A DNA stretch of 11,904 bases from positions 1 to 11,904 of the forward strand of contig CAAFZG010000133.1 of assembly GCA_900767505.1 (NCBI GenBank). The letters are read 5' to 3'. The position numbers and the translations under genes were made by a program. Origin of the DNA: Methanomassiliicoccales archaeon. Its GTDB lineage: Archaea > Thermoplasmatota > Thermoplasmata > Methanomassiliicoccales > Methanomethylophilaceae. The stretch's first letter is position 1. Each line of letters opens with the position of its first letter. Below, in pieces: positions 1 through 5,289 of the stretch. The notes beneath the pieces were generated by a model, which was given only the letters and a program-made list of their open reading frames with translations, was not told the DNA's origin and ran no database searches.

Positions 1-170
1 CCTCCTAAGAGACGTCCCGGAAGACCCCGCAAGAACCCTCAATGACCTTCGATAGTCCACGCAATTGGGAAACTGTTGTTGAAAGAATGTTGATTTTGAT
101 AGAGCAAAGCGGGAAAATCGGACCTCTGTATAGTGCGCAGAGGATGCTATGGATGATTTTGGATAAGAGA
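1..170. other. Leading intergenic stretch, no gene recognised
   Basis: I see no credible coding region here. Short open frames exist on both strands but they run into the tRNA-Val gene and resemble no protein family. The only structure is an inverted repeat at 123-143, listed separately. Confidence 0.6.
123..143 (-). terminator. Possible terminator hairpin after tRNA-Val
   Basis: CCTCTG at 123-128 pairs with CAGAGG at 138-143 around a 9-base loop. On the minus strand it lies about 30 bases beyond the tRNA-Val 3' end and is followed by an ATTTTC stretch. The stem is short, so the call is weak. Confidence 0.3.
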
Positions 171-246
171 TGGTGGGCTCGGCCGGAATTGAACCGGCGA
201 CCTTCGCCTTGTAAGGGCGACGTCATAACCCCTAGACCACGGGCCC
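171..246 (-). tRNA. tRNA-Val (anticodon UAC), CCA encoded
   Basis: A complete 76-base cloverleaf can be folded on the minus strand. The acceptor is GGGCCCG with CGAGCCC, the anticodon stem is TCGCC/GGCGA, and the T arm is GCCGG TTCAATT CCGGC. The 7-base anticodon loop reads CTTACAA, giving anticodon UAC (plus positions 211-213), which decodes GUA. Discriminator A at 174 is followed by a genomically encoded CCA at 171-173. Position 5:68 of the acceptor stem is a C-A mismatch. No intron is present. It is divergent from tRNA-Gly and has its own TATA box. Confidence 0.93.
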
Positions 247-269
247 GTGATTCCCAGTAAAGAAAACCG

Positions 270-278
270 ATATAAATA
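270..278 (-). promoter_or_regulatory. TATA box of tRNA-Val
   Basis: Plus bases 271-277 read TATAAAT, that is ATTTATA on minus. This is about 27 bases upstream of the tRNA-Val 5' end at 246, the standard archaeal distance. Confidence 0.65.
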
Positions 279-302
279 CGGTTCGAGGAAAACGAGTTGA
301 AC

Positions 303-312
303 GTTATATATC
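303..312 (+). promoter_or_regulatory. TATA box of tRNA-Gly
   Basis: TTATATATC at 304-312 is centred about 28 bases before the tRNA-Gly 5' end at 336. Confidence 0.65.
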
Positions 313-335
313 ATGAATCAGTTGAGGGAATCGTT

Positions 336-410
336 GCGATTGTAGTCCAGCGGTTAGGACGGGAGCTTCCCAAGCTTCTGACCCGGGTTCGATTCCCGGC
401 AATCGCACCA
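336..410 (+). tRNA. tRNA-Gly (anticodon CCC), CCA encoded
   Basis: A 75-base cloverleaf folds fully. The acceptor is GCGATTG/CAATCGC, the D arm is GTCC/GGAC, and the anticodon stem is GGAGC/GCTTC with one G-T pair. The T arm is CCGGG TTCGATT CCCGG. The anticodon loop TTCCCAA gives CCC at 369-371, which decodes GGG. Discriminator A is followed by an encoded CCA at 408-410. No intron is present. Confidence 0.94.
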
Positions 411-500
411 TTCGTTGTATTCTCATGGTTCGATCATCGTTCGAATTCGGACGGTATTCAATTGGGCGGATTTTGTAGAAACTGAACCCGTACCGTCACA

Positions 501-521
501 GGACTCTCCATTTTCGAGTCC
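501..521. repeat. Inverted repeat between tRNA-Gly and glnK
   Basis: GGACTC at 501-506 pairs perfectly with GAGTCC at 516-521 across a 9-base loop. It sits downstream of both convergent units (tRNA-Gly and glnK), so it could help end either transcript. No strong T-run adjoins it. Confidence 0.35.
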
Positions 522-529
522 GATTGGTA

Positions 530-551
530 GGGGGAGGAGAATCCCCCCCCC
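530..551 (-). terminator. G/C-tract hairpin just after glnK
   Basis: GGGGG at 530-534 can pair with part of a run of nine C at 543-551, leaving an 8-base loop. It starts only a few bases past the glnK stop codon on the minus strand. There is no T-run, so a terminator role is tentative. Confidence 0.3.
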
Positions 552-553
552 GT

Positions 554-877
554 TCAGTTGTCTGCCAAACGGATCCTTATCGACTGCTCCACAGGGATGA
601 CGAATATCCTGCCGTCTCCGGGGCTTCCAGTTTCCGAGAACCTCTTGATCGTCGAGATGACCTCTTCGACCTTCCCGTCATCGACAACGGTCTCGATCTT
701 GACCTTCTCTATCTCGTCGACGACGAACTCCCCGACCCTTGTGGTGAACTTCAGACCCATCTGCTCTCCGCGTCCTGTCACGCGGGTGATGGTCAGTCCG
801 TTGACGCCTATGTCCTTGAGTCCGTCCTTGACGCACTGGAGTCTCTCCGGTCTTATGATAGCCATTACCATCTTCAT
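554..877 (-). CDS. glnK: Nitrogen regulatory protein P-II (GlnK)
   Basis: This 107-residue protein is a full-length PII signal protein. PII trimers bind ATP/ADP and 2-oxoglutarate and insert their T-loops into the AmtB ammonium channel to close it when nitrogen is plentiful. Family landmarks align without gaps to E. coli GlnB from memory: Gly37, Gln39, Arg47 (the pore-plugging arginine), Lys58, Thr83-Gly84, the GDGRIFV segment at 87-93, and Arg101/Arg103. Residue 51, the uridylylated Tyr in proteobacteria, is Phe here, and residue 46 is Thr, so tyrosine modification of the T-loop is unlikely. I chose ATG at 877 rather than an in-frame GTG at 886 because a GAGGTGA ribosome binding site (883-889) lies 5 bases upstream of the ATG. 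It is the last gene of the amtB operon, 10 bases after the amtB stop. Confidence 0.95.
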   Translation of the reverse strand: MKMVMAIIRPERLQCVKDGLKDIGVNGLTITRVTGRGEQMGLKFTTRVGEFVVDEIEKVKIETVVDDGKVEEVISTIKRFSETGSPGDGRIFVIPVEQSIRIRLADN

Positions 878-887
878 CGGAATCACC

Positions 888-2210
888 TCACATAACGTAT
901 GCAGGCTCCCCGTGTTCCACGAGGTCCTGTCCGATCAGCTCCTCTTCGGGGGAGATGCGCACTTCCTTCATGAGCTTCCCTATCACCCATATTATGATGT
1001 AGGACGCCACGAAGCAGAACACCAGGGTGAACACCACTGCGACGATCTGACCTGCGATCAGATGCCAGTCGCCGGAGTACACCAGTCCTCCGCATGCCTC
1101 CGTGGACAGCAGTCCCGTGGCGATGGCCCCCCAAATTCCTCCTATTCCGTGGATGCCCATGACGTCGAGTGCATCGTCCAGGCCGGACTTCTTCCTCATG
1201 AATATGACTCCGAAGTAGCAGACGACGGCACCGACCGCTCCTATTATCACTGCATCCACAGGGGTGACCGATCCCGCGGCAGGTGTGATCGCCACAAGGC
1301 CTGCGATGGCCCCTGCGATCAGTCCGAGGACCCCAACGCGTCCGACGTGGAGATACTGGACCGCTGCCCACGTTGCCATCGCACAGACCGCCGAGATCTG
1401 CGAGACCATGATCGCATTGATTGCGACGCCGTCGATGGCGAGTCCGGAACCGCCGTTGAACCCGAACCATCCGAACCACAGAAGTGCGCATCCCAGGAAG
1501 GCCATGGGTATGTTGTGGGATCTGGTGGATATCCTGCCGCTCCTCTTGCCGAGGTACGCGGCGAGGGCCAATCCGGTGGCTCCCGCACATATGTGGACGA
1601 CGGTCCCTCCTGCGAAGTCGAGTGTCTTCAGATCGAATGGCAGGTTGGCAAGGAATCCTCCTCCCCAGACCATGTGTGCCATCGGTGCGTAGACAACGAT
1701 CGACCAGACAGCGAGGAACCATGTGATCGCGGTGTACTTTATCCTCTCGGCGCAGGCTCCGAGGACGATCGCTCCCGTGATCAGTGCGAACATGCCCTGG
1801 AAGATCGCGAACTCCATATCCGGAACGAACGCGTTGTTCGTGATCTCGGTAGGGGACACACCGCTGAAGAACATGTTGTCCAAGCCACCGATGAAGGCAT
1901 TTCCTTTGGAGAACGCAAGCGAGAATCCGACCGCGGTCCATGAGATGCCCATGACTGCCATCGCCAGAAGTGTCTGGGCGATGATGGATGTCATGCTCTG
2001 CTTCCTGAGCATGCCGCCGTAGAACAGGGCGACACCGGGGGTCATTATGAAGACAAGGATCGAACAGACGGCGACCCATCCTGCATCGGCGAAGTCCGAA
2101 GGGTCATCGCCGAAAACACTCGCCGAAGCCGTGTCGCCCGTCATCACGATGATGAGTGCCGCAACGGTGAGTATTGAGAAGATTGATACAACGATTCTCT
2201 TGAAACTCAT
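888..2210 (-). CDS. amtB: Ammonium transporter AmtB
   Basis: The protein has 440 residues and moves ammonium across the cytoplasmic membrane as a trimeric Amt/Rh channel. The N-terminus looks like a signal peptide (hydrophobic residues 6-22, then an ASAS site near 28-31), followed by about 11 membrane segments. Expected pore residues are present: Trp182, Asp198 in DFAGGTVVH, and the twin histidines His206 and His354 (in MGIHGIGG). The cytosolic tail ends with a conserved GQDLVEHGEPAYVM-like stretch of the type that contacts GlnK. The start at 2210 is preferred over longer upstream reading because GAGG of the ribosome binding site falls inside the longer version, 6 bases before this ATG, and the TATA box at about 2260 leaves only a short leader. 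It is followed directly by glnK, the classic pair, which predicts nitrogen-dependent regulation. Confidence 0.95.
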   Translation of the reverse strand: MSFKRIVVSIFSILTVAALIIVMTGDTASASVFGDDPSDFADAGWVAVCSILVFIMTPGVALFYGGMLRKQSMTSIIAQTLLAMAVMGISWTAVGFSLAFSKGNAFIGGLDNMFFSGVSPTEITNNAFVPDMEFAIFQGMFALITGAIVLGACAERIKYTAITWFLAVWSIVVYAPMAHMVWGGGFLANLPFDLKTLDFAGGTVVHICAGATGLALAAYLGKRSGRISTRSHNIPMAFLGCALLWFGWFGFNGGSGLAIDGVAINAIMVSQISAVCAMATWAAVQYLHVGRVGVLGLIAGAIAGLVAITPAAGSVTPVDAVIIGAVGAVVCYFGVIFMRKKSGLDDALDVMGIHGIGGIWGAIATGLLSTEACGGLVYSGDWHLIAGQIVAVVFTLVFCFVASYIIIWVIGKLMKEVRISPEEELIGQDLVEHGEPAYVM

Positions 2211-2222
2211 GTTATTCCTCGA

Positions 2223-2376
2223 CATTTGTCTAATCAATTTCGACAAAACTATACACACGGTTATTATATATAACAATAACTGATTAAAATAAAAAATTGT
2301 AGTCAAATTAAAATTGAAATGCTTTACAATTAGACAAATGAACAGTTAGACGTATGATTGATATTCATATGTCTTA
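2223..2376. repeat. Four TTAGACnnATG-like motifs around the amtB promoter
   Basis: Copies are TTAGACAAATG at 2330-2340 (+), TTAGACGTATG at 2346-2356 (+), TAAGACATATG at 2366-2376 (-) and TTAGACAAATG at 2223-2233 (-). The first two are direct repeats with a 16-base period. The second and third form a dyad with a 9-base spacer. The first and fourth form a 12-base perfect inverted repeat flanking the TATA box. The fourth lies between the predicted transcription start and the ribosome binding site. The arrangement suggests operator sites for a nitrogen regulator, but none is identified here and the motif is not the GGAA-spacer-TTCC type of NrpR. The rest of 2211-2457 is AT-rich and holds no gene that I can see. 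Confidence 0.5.
2260..2272 (-). promoter_or_regulatory. TATA box of the amtB-glnK operon
   Basis: Plus bases 2260-2272 are a pure A/T run reading TTATATATAATAA on minus. It lies about 55 bases before the amtB start, predicting transcription from about 2240 and a leader of about 30 bases containing the ribosome binding site. Confidence 0.6.
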
Positions 2377-2381
2377 CAGTA

Positions 2382-2441
2382 AAAACTCAATATGTGACAC
2401 CCGCACTTGGGGACGAAAAGATGGACGGGGAAGCCCCCGTC
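2382..2441 (-). terminator. Intrinsic terminator of the TPR gene
   Basis: GACGGGG at 2424-2430 and CCCCGTC at 2435-2441 form a perfect 7-base-pair stem with a 4-base loop, 17 bases after the TPR stop codon. On minus it is followed by CATCTTTTCG, with a further T-run near 2382. Confidence 0.6.
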
Positions 2442-2457
2442 ATATGGGAAATGGGTT

Positions 2458-2970
2458 TCAGAGAAGGGATTTGGCCTCTTCAGGCGTCATGTCGAGGGCC
2501 TTGAGCATGTACTCCAGGGCTTTTTTGCCATAGGGGGCGCGTGCTTTGGGATCCTCCATGATCTCGCCGTAGGTGGCCATGACATTGTTGTAGTACTCGA
2601 TGGCGAACTCCGAGCACAGGGATGCGGACATTGACTCGTCCATCTCGGCCGCTTCGCAGTATGCCTTCTCGGCCTCGTCGTATTTGTTGACAGAGATGCA
2701 GAAGAGTCCGTATGATTGGTAGTAGTCGACGCGCTCGCCGTCGAGCTCGATCGCTTTCTTGTAGGCATCCATGATCTCCTGGGTGTCGACCTTGGCACCG
2801 AACATTCCGGATGCGTAGTTGCCGCACTCGGCCTTGTAATACCACACGTCTGCGTGGTCCGGAATCTCGGTAGCGAGTTTCTTGAATGCGGTGTATGCCT
2901 TCTTGAAGTCGCCCTCGTCCATCGCCTTCATCGCGTTGGCGATCTTTTTCTCAGGGGTAGCCTCTGCCAT
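2458..2970 (-). CDS. TPR-repeat protein of unknown partner
   Basis: This 170-residue soluble, acidic protein is built from helical tetratricopeptide-like repeats, which normally form a superhelical protein-binding surface. One repeat spans roughly residues 8-41 (an A-x-x-x-x-x-GDFKKAYTAFKKL pattern). Another covers about 66-98 (AYKKAIELDGERVDYYQSYGL), and a third about 95-120 (NKYDEAEKAYCEAAEMD). The C-terminus (148-170) resembles one more amphipathic helix pair. There is no signal peptide, membrane segment or enzymatic domain, so the function cannot be named. No ribosome binding site precedes ATG 2970, and a TATA box sits 24-30 bases upstream, so the mRNA is probably leaderless. It is divergent from the DUF2284 gene and ends at a clear terminator. 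Confidence 0.85.
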   Translation of the reverse strand: MAEATPEKKIANAMKAMDEGDFKKAYTAFKKLATEIPDHADVWYYKAECGNYASGMFGAKVDTQEIMDAYKKAIELDGERVDYYQSYGLFCISVNKYDEAEKAYCEAAEMDESMSASLCSEFAIEYYNNVMATYGEIMEDPKARAPYGKKALEYMLKALDMTPEEAKSLL

Positions 2971-2992
2971 AAGGGAGTGATTTTCAAGGAAC

Positions 2993-3001
2993 CTATAAAA
3001 C
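2993..3001 (-). promoter_or_regulatory. TATA box of the TPR gene, leaderless start
   Basis: TATAAAA at 2994-3000 on plus (TTTTATA on minus) is centred 27 bases from the TPR start codon, putting the predicted transcription start at or within a few bases of the ATG. Confidence 0.6.
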
Positions 3002-3023
3002 CATTGGGACGGAGACTGTCAGA

Positions 3024-3032
3024 ATGATATAG
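3024..3032 (+). promoter_or_regulatory. TATA-like box of the DUF2284 gene
   Basis: TGATATAGG at 3025-3033 lies about 25 bases before ATG 3054, and too close to the alternative ATG 3039 for that codon to be inside the transcript. It is about 25 bases from the divergent TPR TATA box, so the two promoters are packed into about 80 bases. Confidence 0.45.
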
Positions 3033-3053
3033 GGGTCAATGCGATTCCATAAT

Positions 3054-3584
3054 ATGGACGACATCCGGCGCATCCTGTGCGGAGACCGCTTCGCCGATTA
3101 TGAACTCATCTGGGCCCCTGTACCGGCTAGGGACACGGAATCGGAGATCAGATGCAGGACCCTCTGCGAGACCAACGAATGCGGCGACTACGGAAGGACA
3201 TGGGCCTGTCCGCCCGGATTCACCGACAATCTGGACGACTACAAGGGCAGGTTCACAAGGGCCGCGATAATGAGACGCGCGTTCGACGTCAATATCAATG
3301 ACCGCGATCGTCTTTCCGAGATATCCCGCGAGGTTCAGGATGATGTGAGGCAGGCCGCGGCCCTGATACGCGGAAGCGGCATCGACTGCATGGGCTTCGC
3401 CGACGGGGGATGCACCTACTGCGGAGTCTGCGCCTACCCCGAGCCGTGCAGGTTCCCGGAGATGCTGGTCCCATCCGTCTCCGCATTGGGGATCGACATG
3501 GGCGATTTCCTGAGGTCCATAGGCGAGGAACTGGAGTTCGGAGAGGATCGCATAACGCTCTACGGACTGCTGTTCCTGGGATGA
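3054..3584 (+). CDS. DUF2284 family cysteine-rich metal-binding protein
   Basis: The 176-residue protein matches DUF2284, a family found mainly in anaerobes and annotated as predicted metal-binding. Its hallmarks are two cysteine clusters. The first is Cys34, Cys38, Cys43 and Cys52, the last in the ACPPG motif. The second is Cys120, Cys123, Cys126 and Cys132 in GGCTYCGVCAYPEPCRFP, a ferredoxin-like spacing suited to an iron-sulfur cluster. The tail motif S-x-x-ALGIDM at 141-149 is also typical. No biochemical role is established, so I give none. ATG 3054 is chosen because the TATA-like box at 3025-3033 puts the transcript start near it. ATG 3039 (five residues longer, with AGGGG before it) is the alternative. 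A T5 run at 3625-3629 after the GGAGCGCTCC palindrome may end the transcript. Confidence 0.85.
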   Translation: MDDIRRILCGDRFADYELIWAPVPARDTESEIRCRTLCETNECGDYGRTWACPPGFTDNLDDYKGRFTRAAIMRRAFDVNINDRDRLSEISREVQDDVRQAAALIRGSGIDCMGFADGGCTYCGVCAYPEPCRFPEMLVPSVSALGIDMGDFLRSIGEELEFGEDRITLYGLLFLG

Positions 3585-3614
3585 CCGTGCGGGTCCGGGC
3601 ATAGCATCCGACGC

Positions 3615-3629
3615 GGAGCGCTCCTTTTT
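3615..3629 (+). terminator. Palindrome plus T5 run after the DUF2284 gene
   Basis: GGAGCGCTCC at 3615-3624 is a perfect palindrome followed by TTTTT at 3625-3629, about 30 bases past the DUF2284 stop. It would separate that gene from gatC. Confidence 0.4.
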
Positions 3630-3649
3630 CATAGGAGATGTTCCAACAA

Positions 3650-3685
3650 CATTAAAGCGGATATCAGGATTAGACTGCAGAAGGT
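3650..3685 (+). promoter_or_regulatory. Likely promoter and ribosome binding site of gatCAB
   Basis: ATTAAAG at 3651-3657 is the best TATA candidate, placing transcription start near 3680. GAAGGT at 3680-3685 is 6 bases before the gatC ATG. If both are right the leader is very short. Confidence 0.35.
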
Positions 3686-3691
3686 CTACCA

Positions 3692-3964
3692 ATGGACAGG
3701 GAAACCGTATCGAGGGTTGCGCGCACGGCGCACATAAAGCTCACGGAGGATGAGCTTGACAGGTACAGCAGGGATCTCAGTGATATCCTGACATATTTCG
3801 AACTTCTCGACGAGGCGCCGGGATGCGAGTCGTACGGGCTCAATCCCATAGAGGTCTCCGACATAACCAGGGACGACGAGCCCTCGGTGGAGTTCGATGC
3901 CGATGCGCTCCTGAGGGATATGGACACCTACGAGAGGTACGTAAGGGGGCCCAGGCTGTCATGA
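3692..3964 (+). CDS. gatC: Asp/Glu-tRNA amidotransferase subunit C
   Basis: This small 90-residue subunit wraps around GatA and stabilises the GatCAB complex, which amidates Asp-tRNA(Asn) or Glu-tRNA(Gln) in the cytoplasm. The N-terminal helix pattern (VSRVARTAHIKLTEDELDRYSRDLSDILTYFELLDE) matches the family, and the C-terminal half carries the usual acidic D-D-E-P-S-V linker region. Length is normal for GatC (90-100 residues). Its stop TGA at 3962-3964 overlaps the gatA ATG at 3961 as ATGA, so the two are translationally coupled. The gene opens the gatC-gatA-gatB operon. Confidence 0.93.
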   Translation: MDRETVSRVARTAHIKLTEDELDRYSRDLSDILTYFELLDEAPGCESYGLNPIEVSDITRDDEPSVEFDADALLRDMDTYERYVRGPRLS

Positions 3965-5289
3965 GCATGAGATCGACGCTCGAGGGCATGGAGGCCATCA
4001 ACTCGAAGTACAGGATGTTCCACGCCAGGACCTCCGACACGGATCCCGGGGATGCCAAGTTCCTGTTCTCCGCCAAGGACAACCTGACTTCCAAGGACAT
4101 GGAGACGTGCTCCGGGTCCAGGATCCTCGAAGGCTACTTCCCCGTATTCGACGCCACCGCGATCGCCAAGATGCGCGAGGCTGGCGGGAAGCTCATCGGG
4201 AAGACCAACATGGACGAGTTCGGATTCGGAACATTCTCCGCAAACTCCGGCCTGGAGATCCCGCTGAACCCCTACGATCCCGAGAGGGCATGCGGAGGCT
4301 CGTCCGGAGGGTCGGCATGCGCAGCGGCCGTGTTCGAGGACCATGTGTCCCTCGGAGTGTCCACCGGCGGCTCCATCTGCTGTCCCGCAAGCTTCTGCGG
4401 AGTCTACGGCATAGCGCCCACCTACGGGAGGGTCTCCAGATACGGACTGATCGACTATGGCAATTCCCTCGATAAGATCGGAGTCCTGTCCGCGAAGGCC
4501 GGCGACCTCAGGAAGTACATGAAGATCATAGGCGGCAAGGACAGCAGGGATCCGACATCCTGCGTCCAGCCAGAGTATTCCGACAAGGACCGCAGGATAA
4601 GGTCCGTCGCGGTCCCGAAGGACGGTCTGGAGGGACTGTCCAAGGATGTGGAGTCCGCATTCAGGAACTCCCTCGAGGAGCTCAGGTCCATGGGCATCGA
4701 TGTCGAGGAGGTCGAGATGCCCTCGCTGAAGTACGCCATGCCCGCATACTACGTCCTTGCGACATCCGAGGCGTCCACCAACCTGGCCAGATACGTCGGT
4801 ATGAGATACGGGCGTCAGGGCGGGGACCTCTCCCTGAAATTCGACGATTACTTCTCCTCCATACGCTCCGAGTACTTCGGGGACGAGGCCAAGAGGAGGA
4901 TCCTGCTCGGAACCTTCACCAGGATGGTGGGTTACAGGGACAGGTACTACTCCAAGGCAAGGGAGGTCAGGCAGGTCGTCATACAGGATTACAAGAGGGT
5001 GCTGCAGGACCACGATGCGGTCCTGGCCCCGACCATGCCGTTCACCGCCCCGAGGTTCGACGAGATATCGAAGATGTCCGCGCTCGATTCCTACAAGGCC
5101 GATTATCTGACCGTTCCTGCCAACATCGCAGGCACGCCCCATATGTCCGTCCCCTGCGGATACGACGGCAACGGGATGCCGGTCGGAATGCAGTTCGTGG
5201 CAGACCATTGGAACGAGGATCTGCTGTTCACGATGGCCGAGGAATGGGAGAAGAGGTTCGACATCAGGAAGCCGGAGGTGTCCGTATGA
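3961..5289 (+). CDS. gatA: Asp/Glu-tRNA amidotransferase subunit A
   Basis: This 442-residue amidase-signature enzyme releases ammonia from glutamine or asparagine for transfer in GatB. The Ser-cisSer-Lys triad is visible as Lys39, Ser114 (GGSSGGSA) and Ser138 (STGGSI), with the same 99- and 24-residue spacings as Lys79, Ser154 and Ser178 of Staphylococcus aureus GatA. The strongly conserved segment around the nucleophile, usually SDTGGSIRxPA, reads VSTGGSICCPA here, so Asp and Arg are replaced by Ser134 and Cys140. The catalytic Lys is about 40 residues nearer the N-terminus than usual, and the usual N-terminal helices seem absent. An earlier start would overlap gatC in another frame. The ATGA overlaps with gatC and gatB show it is in the operon and coupled. 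A stand-alone amidase is unlikely in this setting. Confidence 0.94.
   Translation: MSMRSTLEGMEAINSKYRMFHARTSDTDPGDAKFLFSAKDNLTSKDMETCSGSRILEGYFPVFDATAIAKMREAGGKLIGKTNMDEFGFGTFSANSGLEIPLNPYDPERACGGSSGGSACAAAVFEDHVSLGVSTGGSICCPASFCGVYGIAPTYGRVSRYGLIDYGNSLDKIGVLSAKAGDLRKYMKIIGGKDSRDPTSCVQPEYSDKDRRIRSVAVPKDGLEGLSKDVESAFRNSLEELRSMGIDVEEVEMPSLKYAMPAYYVLATSEASTNLARYVGMRYGRQGGDLSLKFDDYFSSIRSEYFGDEAKRRILLGTFTRMVGYRDRYYSKAREVRQVVIQDYKRVLQDHDAVLAPTMPFTAPRFDEISKMSALDSYKADYLTVPANIAGTPHMSVPCGYDGNGMPVGMQFVADHWNEDLLFTMAEEWEKRFDIRKPEVSV
5274..5280 (+). promoter_or_regulatory. Strong ribosome binding site of gatB
   Basis: GGAGGTG lies inside the end of gatA, 5 bases before ATG 5286. It fixes the gatB start, which the next in-frame upstream ATG (5208) would not explain. 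Confidence 0.75.

Noticed and set aside
5..260. Small open frames on both strands at the window start
   Set aside because: Both overlap the tRNA-Val gene and have no ribosome binding site or family resemblance.
558..1943. Open frame of 461 codons on plus, antisense to amtB and glnK
   Set aside because: It matches no family and covers two clear genes with proper ribosome binding sites on the other strand.
2211..2306. Longer amtB start upstream of 2210
   Set aside because: It would begin before the TATA box at 2260-2272, and the ribosome binding site suits ATG 2210.
3961..5289. GatA as a general amidase or a frameshifted gene
   Set aside because: It is coupled by ATGA overlaps to both gatC and gatB, and the frame is continuous with the triad at GatA spacing.
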